From the NCBI GenBank assembly GCA_017936385.1, contig JAGBFQ010000019.1, positions 1 to 64,000 on the forward strand: a DNA stretch of 64,000 nt. Reading direction: 5' to 3'. Every line of letters begins with the position of its first letter. The first letter of the stretch is position 1. Origin of the DNA: Rikenellaceae bacterium (GTDB lineage: Bacteria > Bacteroidota > Bacteroidia > Bacteroidales > Rikenellaceae). The notes under the pieces are model-generated. The model was given only the letters and a program-made list of their open reading frames with translations, did no database searches and was not told the DNA's origin. Made by a program: the position numbers and the translations under genes. This document shows, piece after piece, positions 26,149 to 35,667 of this stretch.

Positions 26149-28905
26149 TTGACTCTATTTTTCAAAAAATATAGCTTTCGACAAGCATTTTTAGAGGTGG
26201 TTGCCATCTTGACGGTTGCGTTGTGCGTGCCCCCAAACGTATATGCGGGCGAGCGTGACGACTTGTCAGGTGACACTTCGGAAGTGTTTGCGACGCAGGA
26301 TTCCACCTCACTCGAACAGCCCACACGACGCACACGACGTCCACGACGAACCGAACGTCTGCAAACCAAGGATTCGACCGAGACTCAAACAGATTCACTG
26401 CCCACACTCTCGGAATACACACCGATATTCGCTCAAGACACGGTGACTGCCGATACCGCCAAGAAAAAAGCATTCCTCGACGATATTGTCTATGGCAAGA
26501 ACAAAGACTCACTCATATACGATGTGAGAGCCGGCAAAATTTATGTCTACTCCGAAGGTGATGTCAAGTACCAGAAAATGAACCTCAAGGCCGATTTCAT
26601 GACTCTGACCGTCGACAATAAGGAGATTTTTGCCAAAGGTTTCGAAGAGGACACCATGCGGGGAATCAAGCACGTGCGCCCCGAATTTCTCGATGGCGGA
26701 AGCAACTACACCATGGACTCGATGACCTACAACATGAAAAGTTCGAAGGCCAACATCCACGGTGTGGCAACAAAGGATGGCGAGGGATTCTTGATTGGAC
26801 GCAAGGTCAAAAAGATGGCCGACAACTCAATCAACCTTGCAGGCGGTAAATACACCACCTGCGACCACACAGACCACCCGCACTTCTACATCCAAATGAC
26901 CAAAGCCAAGGTGATTCCCGGCAAAAAGGTTATCACCGGTCCGGCATACTTTGTAATGGAGGACGTGCCACTCTACCCGGTAGGTCTACCCGGTGGATTC
27001 TTCCCCATATCGAACGGTCCGAAATCCGGTTTCATTATGCCCTCTTATGGTGAAGAGAGTTCGCGTGGCTTTTACTTGCGCGACGGTGGTTACTACTTTA
27101 CCTTTGGCGAACACGCCGACCTGACACTGCTCGGAGGTATCTACACGCTCGGTTCGTGGCAGGTGTCGGCCGCGTCGCGTTATGTGGTGCGCTACAAATT
27201 CAGCGGTAACTTCAACGCCAACTATGCACGCACCGTGACCGATGGTTCAGGCGTGGGCAACTTGAAGGTGACTTGGACTCACCAACAAGACCCCAAATTC
27301 CGCCCCAGCTCGTCGTTCTCGGCTAACGTGAACTTTGCAACCGCAGGATATAACAAACAAGCCTCGACCAATGCCTTGGAGTCGGCCAACACCCAGACCA
27401 ACTCGTCGATTGCCTACTCGAAGAGTTGGACGGGACGCTTTGCCGGTTCGTTCTCGACCAACATGCAGTTGTCACAGAACTCGCGCAACAAGACCATTGC
27501 AGCTTCACTGCCCAGCGCCGTGTTCAATATCTCGCGTTTCAACCCCTTCAAGCGCAAAAACCCCGTAGGTAAAGAGCGCTGGTATGAAAAAATCTCGATG
27601 AGCTACTCGGCAACCTTGACCAATAGTGTCACCACCACCGAGGACGAGCTTTTCACACGCGAAACGCTACTCAAAATGAAAAACGGTATCCAACACTCGA
27701 TTCCCGTATCGGCATCGTTCAACGTACTGAAATACATCAGTCTTTCGCCCTCGTTCAACTACACGGCACGCTGGTACTTCAAACAAGAGCGCAAGGAGTG
27801 GGACCCCGTAAACCGAGAAGTGGTGACACTCGACCCTGAGTGGGGATTCTATCACCTGCACAACTGGAGTTTGAGCGCCTCGGCGTCGACCAAACTCTAT
27901 GGTATGATGACCTTTGCAGGTCGTGACCCGTTGATTCGTGCCATTCGTCACGTTGTAACACCGCAGGCAAGTTTCTCGTTTGCACCCGACTTCAGTAAGA
28001 TGAAATACGGCTACTACGAGGTGGTGCAAAGCGACTCGACGGGACGCTATCAAACCTACTCACCGTATAGTAACAATGCCTATGGTGTGCCGGGTTCGGG
28101 ACGTACAGGTTCGCTGTCGTTCAGCGTATCGAACACCCTCGAGATGAAAGTTCGTAACCGTAGCGACTCGACAGGTGTCAAGAAAATCAAACTGATTGAC
28201 AACTTCTCGTTCAGCGGTTCGTACAACTTCCTGGCCGATTCGCTCAATCTGTCCAACATCAACCTTAACCTGCGTACCACGCTGTACGGTAACTTCGGTT
28301 TGAACCTCAGCGCGGTGCTTGATATGTATAAGGTCGACAAGAACGGACGGAAAATCAATCAGTTCAACATCGGCAACGGTAAGTTCGGACGAATAGCCAG
28401 CACCGGATGGAGTTTCGGCTACACGTTCAACTCCAAGAAGGCCGCACAGCCATCAATAAACGACATCAATAGTGGCGCACTGATGTACCTCAATCCATTC
28501 GACACCTCAATCGAAATGGACCCGCACATGCGACGACAAATGATGGCGGCAACGTACTACGACTTCAGCATCCCGTGGAACCTCGGTTTCAGTTACTCTA
28601 TCAACTACTCGAACAACGGTATCAAGAAGAATATCACACAGTCCGTACAGTTTAACGGTAGCGTAAACCTGACACCCAAGTGGGGTATCACGTTCAACGG
28701 CGGCTACGACATTATGGCTCGTAAGCTGTCAATTGGTACCTTTACGCTGACACGCGACCTGCACTGCTGGCAGATGAACTTCAGTTGGACTCCTATCGGA
28801 ACATGTAAGGGATGGAGTTTCCACATCGGAGTCAAGTCGTCACTGTTGCAGGACCTGAAATACGACAAGTCTAAGAGCCGCTTCGACAGCTTGTACGACG
28901 ATTAA
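26149..28905 (+). CDS. lptD: Putative LPS assembly outer-membrane protein LptD (OstA-like)
   Basis: The product of about 918 residues has a signal peptide-like segment (FRQAFLEVVAILTVALC, cleavage near VYA), a Pro/Thr-rich stretch, an OstA/LptD N-terminal beta-jellyroll (LIYDVRAGKIYVYSEG, LKADFMTLTVDN), and a long beta-strand-rich region for the outer-membrane barrel. LptD inserts lipopolysaccharide into the outer leaflet. There is no ATG before the mature domain in this frame. I chose TTG at 26149, which gives a charged n-region; TTG at 26107 and GTG at 26197 are alternatives. Confidence 0.83.
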   Translation: MTLFFKKYSFRQAFLEVVAILTVALCVPPNVYAGERDDLSGDTSEVFATQDSTSLEQPTRRTRRPRRTERLQTKDSTETQTDSLPTLSEYTPIFAQDTVTADTAKKKAFLDDIVYGKNKDSLIYDVRAGKIYVYSEGDVKYQKMNLKADFMTLTVDNKEIFAKGFEEDTMRGIKHVRPEFLDGGSNYTMDSMTYNMKSSKANIHGVATKDGEGFLIGRKVKKMADNSINLAGGKYTTCDHTDHPHFYIQMTKAKVIPGKKVITGPAYFVMEDVPLYPVGLPGGFFPISNGPKSGFIMPSYGEESSRGFYLRDGGYYFTFGEHADLTLLGGIYTLGSWQVSAASRYVVRYKFSGNFNANYARTVTDGSGVGNLKVTWTHQQDPKFRPSSSFSANVNFATAGYNKQASTNALESANTQTNSSIAYSKSWTGRFAGSFSTNMQLSQNSRNKTIAASLPSAVFNISRFNPFKRKNPVGKERWYEKISMSYSATLTNSVTTTEDELFTRETLLKMKNGIQHSIPVSASFNVLKYISLSPSFNYTARWYFKQERKEWDPVNREVVTLDPEWGFYHLHNWSLSASASTKLYGMMTFAGRDPLIRAIRHVVTPQASFSFAPDFSKMKYGYYEVVQSDSTGRYQTYSPYSNNAYGVPGSGRTGSLSFSVSNTLEMKVRNRSDSTGVKKIKLIDNFSFSGSYNFLADSLNLSNINLNLRTTLYGNFGLNLSAVLDMYKVDKNGRKINQFNIGNGKFGRIASTGWSFGYTFNSKKAAQPSINDINSGALMYLNPFDTSIEMDPHMRRQMMAATYYDFSIPWNLGFSYSINYSNNGIKKNITQSVQFNGSVNLTPKWGITFNGGYDIMARKLSIGTFTLTRDLHCWQMNFSWTPIGTCKGWSFHIGVKSSLLQDLKYDKSKSRFDSLYDD

Positions 28906-28947
28906 CGCGACACATAAATTTATAAACCAAGACCCGATAACGTACCC

Positions 28948-30135
28948 ATGAAAAAAGTTCTTTCATTTTCATTCGTTCTGATGCTCGGATTGATAGCATC
29001 ACAAATTCTACCGGGCCTTCTCGGCGAGGGATACGGTACACTCCGCATGCTTTCCGACACACTGCTCTATGTATGTCTGTCGTTTATCATGATTAACGTA
29101 GGACGCGAGTTCGAACTCGACAAGAGCAAATGGCGAAGCTACACCGCCGATTACTTCATCGCTATGGCAACAGCCGCTATGCCGTGGCTGTTGATTGCTC
29201 TGTACTATGTATTCGTTCTGTTGCCACCCGAATTCTGGGGCAGTGGGACGGCATGGAAGGAGAACCTGCTGTTGAGCCGCTTTGCCGCACCCACTTCGGC
29301 AGGCATTTTGTTTACAATGTTGGCAGCACTGAAACTCAACAACACGTGGATGTACAAAAAGATTCAGGTGCTGGCCATCTTCGACGACTTGGACACCATC
29401 CTGCTGATGATTCCGTTGCAGATTATGATGATTGGCATGCGCTGGCAACTCTTTGCCGTTGTTGCTGTTGTGGTATTGCTATTGTGGTTCGGTTGGAAGA
29501 AACTCAACCACTACGACGCGCCACAGGGTTGGTTCCACATTCTGCTCTACGCCGTGTTTGTCTATGCGCTCACACAAGCTATATATGTCAGCACTCATGG
29601 CCTGTTCGGCGAAGACGGAGGCGTTCATATCGAGGTTCTGTTGCCCGCCTTTGTGCTGGGTATGGTGCTCAAAACACGCCACAGCGAGTCCAAACACGAA
29701 CATCGCGCAGCTGACATCATCTCGACCCTGTTCATGTTCCTTGTGGGATTGAGTATGCCGCTGTTTATCGGCCTCGAAGAGTCGGCCAATAGTTCAACGT
29801 CGCTGACAGCCTCGCAACCCATGATGTCGTGGGGCGAAATTGCACTGCACGTTGTAGCAGTGTCGTTGCTGTCGAACTTGGGCAAACTGTTCCCTATGTT
29901 GTTCTACCGCGACCGCAAACTCAGCGAACGTCTGGCATTGTCGATTGGTATGTTCACTCGCGGCGAGGTGGGAGCTGGAGTAATTTTCATCGCCTTGGGA
30001 TACAATCTCGGCGGTCCGGCCTTGATAATCTCGGTGCTGACGCTGGTACTGAACCTTGTTCTGACGGGTGGCTTTGTGCTGCTTGTTAAGCAACTCGCAC
30101 TCAAAACATATGGTAATCAAACTGAAAACTGTTAG
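28948..30135 (+). CDS. Cation:proton antiporter (Na+/H+ exchanger family)
   Basis: The 395-residue inner-membrane protein has about 11 hydrophobic segments. It shows CPA2-type features: an N-terminal duplicated helix bundle, FAAPTSAGILFTML with a TS-type unwound region, FDDLDTILLM with the acidic pair in a membrane helix, and a late FTRGEVGAGVIF. It probably exchanges Na+ or K+ for H+; ion choice cannot be read from sequence. The downstream DUF1232 gene starts 2 bp after its stop. Confidence 0.85.
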   Translation: MKKVLSFSFVLMLGLIASQILPGLLGEGYGTLRMLSDTLLYVCLSFIMINVGREFELDKSKWRSYTADYFIAMATAAMPWLLIALYYVFVLLPPEFWGSGTAWKENLLLSRFAAPTSAGILFTMLAALKLNNTWMYKKIQVLAIFDDLDTILLMIPLQIMMIGMRWQLFAVVAVVVLLLWFGWKKLNHYDAPQGWFHILLYAVFVYALTQAIYVSTHGLFGEDGGVHIEVLLPAFVLGMVLKTRHSESKHEHRAADIISTLFMFLVGLSMPLFIGLEESANSSTSLTASQPMMSWGEIALHVVAVSLLSNLGKLFPMLFYRDRKLSERLALSIGMFTRGEVGAGVIFIALGYNLGGPALIISVLTLVLNLVLTGGFVLLVKQLALKTYGNQTENC

Positions 30136-30137
30136 AA

Positions 30138-30599
30138 ATGTCAACTTTAGTAACCATCTGTATTACAATCCTTGCCTACAAACTGCTGGGCAAGGAGATA
30201 AAACCTCTGTTGGACAAACTCGACGGTGTGGATTGGCGACGCAAAGCTACCGACATGCTCGGCCCTATTCGTGAATATGCCAACCGCGTAGGTCGCACAG
30301 CCGCTCGCCCCGTGTTGCAATTCTACTACGTGCTGACAGGCAAAGAGACAACCCTCACCGAGAAGGCAATGCTCTATGCTGCCATTATCTATACGGTAAT
30401 GCCCGCAAGTGTACTGCCCCAACGAGTGTTCAAACTGCTGGGCATTTTGGACGAAGGAGCAGCCGTGTTGTACGTGTTCAATAAGGTGAGCGAGAAAATC
30501 ACACCCGCAGTCGAGGCTCAGGTGGATGCAACTATCCAAAAGTGGTTCGGCCACGAATACGCCGTGGTTATCTCGGAAGAGAAAAACGACGACAAGTAG
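30138..30599 (+). CDS. DUF1232 (YkvA-like) protein
   Basis: The 153-residue protein has a hydrophobic N-terminus (3-18) and a DUF1232 core near 75-115 (LTEKAMLYAAIIYTVMP, then LGILDEGAAVLYVF), the usual two-helix membrane-associated motif. Its function is unknown. Only 2 bp separate it from the antiporter gene, so a shared transcript and perhaps a shared membrane role are likely (inference). Confidence 0.75.
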   Translation: MSTLVTICITILAYKLLGKEIKPLLDKLDGVDWRRKATDMLGPIREYANRVGRTAARPVLQFYYVLTGKETTLTEKAMLYAAIIYTVMPASVLPQRVFKLLGILDEGAAVLYVFNKVSEKITPAVEAQVDATIQKWFGHEYAVVISEEKNDDK

Positions 30600-30653
30600 A
30601 ACTGTCGGGCTAAAGTTATTGCTCGTCAAATTCGGATTTTTAGAAAAATTGAT

Positions 30654-30661
30654 TAACTTTG
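30654..30661 (+). promoter_or_regulatory. -7 box of the aldolase promoter
   Basis: The plus strand reads TAACTTTG about 52 bp before the ATG of the aldolase gene. No exact -33 TTTG is seen. Confidence 0.6.
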
Positions 30662-30713
30662 TGGCGATTACTGCAAACAACCAAACAATTCAAATAATTC
30701 AAACCTGTTAAGT

Positions 30714-31709
30714 ATGGTAAATTACAAAGACTTAGGCTTGGTTAACACCCGCGAAATGTTCGCCAAAGCCATCGAGGGCAAATACGCTGTCCCCGCTTTC
30801 AACTTCAACAACATGGAGCAAATGCAAGCTATCATCTCGGCTTGTGTTGAGGCTGGTTCGCCCGTTATCCTCCAAGTTTCGAGCGGCGCACGTAAATATG
30901 CCAACCAAACTCTGCTCCGTTACATGGCACAAGGTGCTGTTGAGTATGCAAAAGAGCTGGGCAAAAACATTCCTATCGCTCTGCACCTCGACCACGGTAA
31001 CAGCTTCGAATTGTGCAAAAGCTGTATCGACATGGGCTTCTCGAGCGTAATGATTGACGGTAGCCACCTGCCCTACGACGAGAACGTAGCTCTGACCAAA
31101 CAAGTTGTTGAGTACGCACACCAATTCGACGTAACCGTAGAGGGTGAGTTGGGCGTTTTGGCCGGTGTTGAGGACGAGGTTTCGGCCGAGGTTGCTCACT
31201 ACACCCGCCCCGAGGAGGTTGTAGACTTCGTAACCAAAACCGGTGTTGACTCGCTGGCTATCTCGATTGGTACTTCGCACGGTGCCAACAAGTTCAAACC
31301 CGAGCAATGTACTCGCAACGAGGACGGTATTTTGGTTCCTCCCCCCTTGCGTTTCGACATCCTGGCCGAAATCGAGAAACAAATTCCCGGTTTCCCCATC
31401 GTACTCCACGGTTCGAGCTCGGTACCTCAAGAGTATGTTAAGATTATCAACGAGAACGGCGGTGCATTGAAAGATGCAGTAGGTATTCCCGAGGAGCAAT
31501 TGCGCAAGGCAGCTGAGAGCGCTGTATGCAAAATCAACATCGACTCGGACGGCCGTTTGGCTATGACCGCTGCTGTACGTACCGTATTCAACCAAAATCC
31601 CGCAGAGTTCGACCCCCGCAAATACCTGGGTCCCGCTCGCGACGAGTTGAAGAAACTGTACATGCACAAATGTGTTAACGTTCTGGGCTCGGCTGGTAAA
31701 GTTGAGTAA
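30714..31709 (+). CDS. fba: Class II fructose-bisphosphate aldolase
   Basis: The 331-residue zinc enzyme cleaves fructose 1,6-bisphosphate in glycolysis. Class II motifs are VPAFNFNNMEQ, LHLDHGNS (catalytic Asp and zinc His), MIDGSHLPYDEN and AISIGTSHGANKF. Codon use is strongly biased, as in highly expressed genes. It has its own promoter and a strong terminator, so probably monocistronic. Confidence 0.95.
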   Translation: MVNYKDLGLVNTREMFAKAIEGKYAVPAFNFNNMEQMQAIISACVEAGSPVILQVSSGARKYANQTLLRYMAQGAVEYAKELGKNIPIALHLDHGNSFELCKSCIDMGFSSVMIDGSHLPYDENVALTKQVVEYAHQFDVTVEGELGVLAGVEDEVSAEVAHYTRPEEVVDFVTKTGVDSLAISIGTSHGANKFKPEQCTRNEDGILVPPPLRFDILAEIEKQIPGFPIVLHGSSSVPQEYVKIINENGGALKDAVGIPEEQLRKAAESAVCKINIDSDGRLAMTAAVRTVFNQNPAEFDPRKYLGPARDELKKLYMHKCVNVLGSAGKVE

Positions 31710-31733
31710 TTCTCCGAACGGTGCATTTAGCAC

Positions 31734-31769
31734 GAAGGGCCTTTCCGCAAATGGAAAGGCCCTTCTTTA
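31734..31769 (+). terminator. Terminator after fba
   Basis: A perfect 13-bp stem GAAGGGCCTTTCC/GGAAAGGCCCTTC with a 6-nt loop is followed by TTTATT, 24 bp after the stop. Confidence 0.88.
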
Positions 31770-31802
31770 TTGCACATCAATTTATCGGGATGCAAATAAA
31801 AA

Positions 31803-33137
31803 CTACGGCATATATTGTTTATAATCTTCGGTAAATAATTTTATTAAGCCTTCAGCATCATTGTTGTCAACCAAATGTTGATGATATTTCTTGATGTTTT
31901 TCTTACCTATATTAGGACATGCCTCCTTCATGTTCTTACGAATATCTCGTACGAGGTTTGCCGTAGAAATGGCATATTGGACTTTTCGCTCTATACTCGT
32001 AACTGTAGCCTCCGCCATTTCATAATCTGCTGGATTCAAGCTATTAATTTGTGCTTTCAACATATCTAATAGTCTTACAAAATCCACATGTATATTCGGA
32101 TTGTATTTTAGATAGTCTACTATAATTTTATCGGCATCAACATAGAAATAAGCCCACTTGCCTTGGTTGTAACGAAATACAGGCGCGTCCCCTGCTTCAG
32201 AATTTGCTTTTCGCAAATTTTCACAATCAAAACCCACTTTTCCCAATATATTCGATAAATCTTCCATACCATCGCCTTGGCCTAATAGATTCTTTGACAA
32301 ACCCATCGCCTCTCCGAAAATAGACACTTTTCGGGCTGTATAGTAATGATTATCTTCTGATTTGTAAAAAGTTTTCTTCAATCGTTCCTTTTCAATCATT
32401 TTGAAAGAGGATAAATCTGTGACAAATTTGCTATTGGCATTGTGCTCATAAAGAACCTTTCTTTCACCAGTTGATGCATCATAGTCCTCCACTTTTAACA
32501 ACATTCCATTTGAGTATGTACGAGTTTGATACATCTCAACACCCGATAACTTGCTAATTTTCCAAACACCGTCGGCATTACCCTCTTTATTAAATTTAGC
32601 TAAAATACCTGCTTTATGTCCAAGCCATTCCATTTCTGTTGAAAAATCACCGACGACCTTATCATTTTCGATAGTACCTTTAATTTTGCAAGGGCCGCCA
32701 TATCTTATCACGCCTTCCAGCGGGCCATTCTTCACATCATTAACATATTCAATTGTGACATAAAAATTACTACTTCTCTTATTTTCTTTCGAAATATTAC
32801 CATTTGAATCTATGCCAATACTACTACCTGATGCGAATAGCCACGTTCCATTCTTTTGTCCGTCTTTATATTCACCAAAAATCATACACGGATAGACGCT
32901 GCCAGTGTAACCATAGAATTTATACATAAATTTTCCATGTTTGACTCTACCTCCATCCTTCTCATAATAACTATATTCGGCATCACATTTAGTCTTTCCG
33001 GGTTCATAATCATCGTATCGCACCCACACTATTGGTGTTTCTTTGGGCATAATCATTTGTCCCGAATAGGTCTTTGTTTGCGCATTCAATTCGGTATAAA
33101 TTACTGCACAAATCATCAATAAAAACAACTTTTTCAT
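31803..33137 (-). CDS. Secreted protein with MORN-like repeats, function unknown
   Basis: The 444-residue product has a signal peptide (MKKLFLLMICAVIYTELNAQ). Residues about 70-240 contain several Gly/Trp/Asn-rich MORN-like units (GEYKDGQKNGTW, GVIRYGGPCKIKGTI, GNADGVWKIS). The C-terminal 200 residues are helical and charged with no family I recognise. The gene is clearly richer in AT than its neighbours and uses AT-rich codons, a sign of recent transfer or weak expression. It lies directly downstream of the structured RNA candidate. The start at 33137 is preferred for its signal peptide; an in-frame ATG lies at 33170. Confidence 0.7.
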   Translation of the reverse strand: MKKLFLLMICAVIYTELNAQTKTYSGQMIMPKETPIVWVRYDDYEPGKTKCDAEYSYYEKDGGRVKHGKFMYKFYGYTGSVYPCMIFGEYKDGQKNGTWLFASGSSIGIDSNGNISKENKRSSNFYVTIEYVNDVKNGPLEGVIRYGGPCKIKGTIENDKVVGDFSTEMEWLGHKAGILAKFNKEGNADGVWKISKLSGVEMYQTRTYSNGMLLKVEDYDASTGERKVLYEHNANSKFVTDLSSFKMIEKERLKKTFYKSEDNHYYTARKVSIFGEAMGLSKNLLGQGDGMEDLSNILGKVGFDCENLRKANSEAGDAPVFRYNQGKWAYFYVDADKIIVDYLKYNPNIHVDFVRLLDMLKAQINSLNPADYEMAEATVTSIERKVQYAISTANLVRDIRKNMKEACPNIGKKNIKKYHQHLVDNNDAEGLIKLFTEDYKQYMP

Positions 33138-33187
33138 TGTGTTTGTTTTTTTTTGCCATACACCTCCCATATGACGGGTTCATTTAA

Positions 33188-33432
33188 AAAAGAAAGTGTG
33201 GAGATGACTTTCGTTTATTGAATAGAAGGTTGTGGAATGACCCGAACAAAAATAAACGATACAATGCCCCACACTTGTGAATACGCAAGGGTTAGAGCGC
33301 AAAATCTGCGCCCTAACCTTACATACACAAGAACAGGTGTCATTCGTCTGTCTTTTTGTTCAGAAAACTTCCACATTCTCTATTCAAGACCGCGAAAACA
33401 CTTTCGTATGTAAATGCCGAGCTATCTACCCG
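33188..33432 (-). ncRNA. Candidate long-hairpin ncRNA, 6S-like shape (about 245 nt)
   Basis: The two arms of this non-coding stretch are imperfect inverted repeats over their whole length. Paired blocks from outside in: 33193-33200 with 33395-33402 (8 bp), TTGAATAGA with TCTATTCAA (9 bp), TGTGGAA with TTCCACA (7 bp), GAACAAAAA with TTTTTGTTC (9 bp), AATG with CATT, CTTGTG with CACAAG, GGTTAG with CTAACC, and an apical GCGCA/TGCGC hairpin at 33297-33311. Internal loops separate the blocks; a large one lies next to the outer stem. On minus there is a promoter at 33439-33469 and a T6 run right after the outer stem. The rod with a bubble recalls 6S RNA. It could instead be a leader of the gene downstream. 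Confidence 0.55.
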
Positions 33433-33438
33433 ACACCA

Positions 33439-33469
33439 CAAAATTAAAAAATATTTCCAAAACGAACAA
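33439..33469 (-). promoter_or_regulatory. Promoter of the structured RNA candidate
   Basis: On minus, TTG (plus 33467-33469) is followed by 20 bp and then TAATTTTG (plus 33439-33446), matching the -33/-7 layout of Bacteroidetes sigma factor promoters. Predicted initiation near 33431-33433 coincides with the outer end of the inverted repeat. Confidence 0.55.
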
Positions 33470-33493
33470 CACCCACGGAACATTGCTTATCTA

Positions 33494-33537
33494 TAAAATA
33501 AAAGGATGGGCTACTCGCTGTATCGAATAGCCCATCC
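33494..33537 (-). terminator. Terminator after htpG
   Basis: On minus, a perfect 10-bp stem GGATGGGCTA/TAGCCCATCC with a 14-nt loop is followed by TTTTATTTTA, 24 bp after the htpG stop. Confidence 0.88.
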
Positions 33538-33560
33538 AGGGATAACAAATGCAATCTGAA

Positions 33561-35621
33561 TTACTTGCCTATCAAATCCACGCTGCGGCGGATGAAACTT
33601 GTAAGGTTCTCGCCCTTCAACATGCCGTTCGACAACAAGGCAAGGTCAATGAGTTGCTTAACCAACATATTCTCGCCACCGATAGCCTTCAGACGGTCGG
33701 CACGCTCCGTGGTAAGCTCCTCCAAGCGAGTACGCAGGGCGTCACGGTTGGTGCGCTCCTCGTCGCTCAAGTCTTTGTCCTCCTTGCCTTTGATTACCTC
33801 CATGAGCAGGTTTTGCTCGTTGGTTGCGGCTTGAATTTTCTTGTTGATGCTTTTGAGTTTGTCGCCGTAGCTCTTCTCGGCGTTATCAAGAATATCCATA
33901 ACCAAGGGGTGGTTGCCATTCACGGCGATGGTGTAGCTGTCGGGCATTTGTCCGTAGAACTGCATCATGCCGCCGCCCCCCATCTGAGCCATCTCTTTCA
34001 TACGACGCATGAACTCATCTTGGGTGATGATAACGGGTTGGTCATCCTTGCCCATCGGCACAAACTGAATCGAGTAACGAATTTTCTCGTCCACGGGCAT
34101 TTGGCTCTCAAACACGGGGCGCAAGATATCTTGTTGCTCGGTCGAGAGAGCCATCGGCATTTCGTTCTCCTTTTGGATGATGTTCTCGATGATATCCGAG
34201 TCGACACGCACAAAGCGGCAATCTTGGTGTTTGTGCTCGTACCAGCTGATAAAGTGGGTGTCCAACTGACCATCCATCAGAAGCACGTCATAACCCTTGT
34301 TACGAGCGGCTTGGATGAAACTGTGTTTACCATCCACGTCGTCGGCATAGAGATAGATGAGCGTTCCGTTTTTGTCGGTCTGAGCCTCACGAACGAGTTT
34401 GGTGTACTCCTCCATGGTGTGGTACTTACCCTCGGTGGTCTTAACCAACATAAAGTCAATGGCTTTGTCGGCAAACTTCTCGTCGGTGATGATACCGTAT
34501 TGGATGAAGATTTTGAGGTCGTCCCACTTGGCCTCGTAGTCGGGGCGCATAGTGTTGAACAGCTCGGTCAGACGGTCTGCCACCTTGCGGGTGATGTAGC
34601 TCGAAATCTTGCGAACGTTGGCGTCGCCTTGCAGGTAACTACGCGACACGTTGAGTGGAATATCGGGCGAATCAATCACACCATGCAACAACGTCAGGAA
34701 CTCGGGAACAATGCCCTCAACGCTATCCGTAACGAACACCTGGTTGCAGTACAATTGGATTTTATTCTTCTGTATTTCGAAACTGTTGTTAATTTTCGGG
34801 AAGTACAGAATACCCGTCAAGTTGAACGGATAGTCGATGTTCAGATGGATATAGAACAGAGGGTCCTCGCCCATCGGATAGAGTTCGTGATAGAAATCCT
34901 TGTACTCCTGCTCGGTGATGTCTGTGGGTTTGCGAGTCCACAGCGGAGCCACATTGTTGATGACATTATCTTTGTCGGTATCGACGTATTTGCCATCCTT
35001 CCACTCCTTGACCTTACCCATAACAATGGGTACGGGCAGGAAGCGGCAATACTTACGCAGCAACTCGCTCACGCGGTTTTCGTCGGCAAACTCGGTGTTC
35101 TCGTCCGACAGATAGAGGATAATATCCGTTCCGCGATGCATATTGTCGTCCACCTCCTCGAGGGTGTATTCGGGCGAGCCGTTGCAGTTCCAAACCACGG
35201 TCTTTGCGCCATCCTTATACGAGCGGGTGCGCAGTTCCACACGGTCGGCAACGATAAACGCCGAGTAGAAACCCATACCAAAGTGACCAATCACTGTTTG
35301 ATTTTGGTATTTGCTCATAAACTCCGAAGCACTCGAGAAGGCAATTTGGTTGATATATCGGTCCACCTCATCGGCGGTCATACCGATACCTCGGTCCGAC
35401 ACGGTAAGGGTTTTCTTGTCGGCATCGACACTGATTTGAATCGACACGTCGCCCAGCTCACCCGAGAATTCGCCTGCTGCCGACAGGGTTTTGAGTTTCT
35501 GCGTTGCGTCCACCGCGTTCGAAACCAACTCGCGGAGGAAAATCTCATAGTCCGAGTAGAGAAATTTTTTGATAATCGGGAAAATATTTTCCGTCGTTAC
35601 ACCAATCTTTCCGTTTTGCAT
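33561..35621 (-). CDS. htpG: Molecular chaperone HtpG (Hsp90)
   Basis: The 686-residue cytoplasmic chaperone has a GHKL ATPase N-domain (ELVSNAVDATQKL near 31, DRGIGMT, HFGMGFYSAFIVAD), a middle client domain, and a C-terminal dimerisation domain with no eukaryotic MEEVD tail. Length is slightly above E. coli HtpG (624). It is a single-gene unit with its own promoter and terminator. Confidence 0.96.
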   Translation of the reverse strand: MQNGKIGVTTENIFPIIKKFLYSDYEIFLRELVSNAVDATQKLKTLSAAGEFSGELGDVSIQISVDADKKTLTVSDRGIGMTADEVDRYINQIAFSSASEFMSKYQNQTVIGHFGMGFYSAFIVADRVELRTRSYKDGAKTVVWNCNGSPEYTLEEVDDNMHRGTDIILYLSDENTEFADENRVSELLRKYCRFLPVPIVMGKVKEWKDGKYVDTDKDNVINNVAPLWTRKPTDITEQEYKDFYHELYPMGEDPLFYIHLNIDYPFNLTGILYFPKINNSFEIQKNKIQLYCNQVFVTDSVEGIVPEFLTLLHGVIDSPDIPLNVSRSYLQGDANVRKISSYITRKVADRLTELFNTMRPDYEAKWDDLKIFIQYGIITDEKFADKAIDFMLVKTTEGKYHTMEEYTKLVREAQTDKNGTLIYLYADDVDGKHSFIQAARNKGYDVLLMDGQLDTHFISWYEHKHQDCRFVRVDSDIIENIIQKENEMPMALSTEQQDILRPVFESQMPVDEKIRYSIQFVPMGKDDQPVIITQDEFMRRMKEMAQMGGGGMMQFYGQMPDSYTIAVNGNHPLVMDILDNAEKSYGDKLKSINKKIQAATNEQNLLMEVIKGKEDKDLSDEERTNRDALRTRLEELTTERADRLKAIGGENMLVKQLIDLALLSNGMLKGENLTSFIRRSVDLIGK

Positions 35622-35667
35622 ATCTTTATGTGTTTTTGATTTAATTTCGGTTTACACCTCTTTTTCA

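Noticed and set aside
33188..33432. MITE or insertion sequence remnant
   Set aside because: The arms are imperfect along the whole length with loops between short stems, there is no visible target duplication, and a promoter and T-run fit the ends; an RNA gene is the better reading, although not proven.
33549..35639. Long plus-strand frame opposite htpG
   Set aside because: Shadow of a well-conserved Hsp90 gene; no homologous features.
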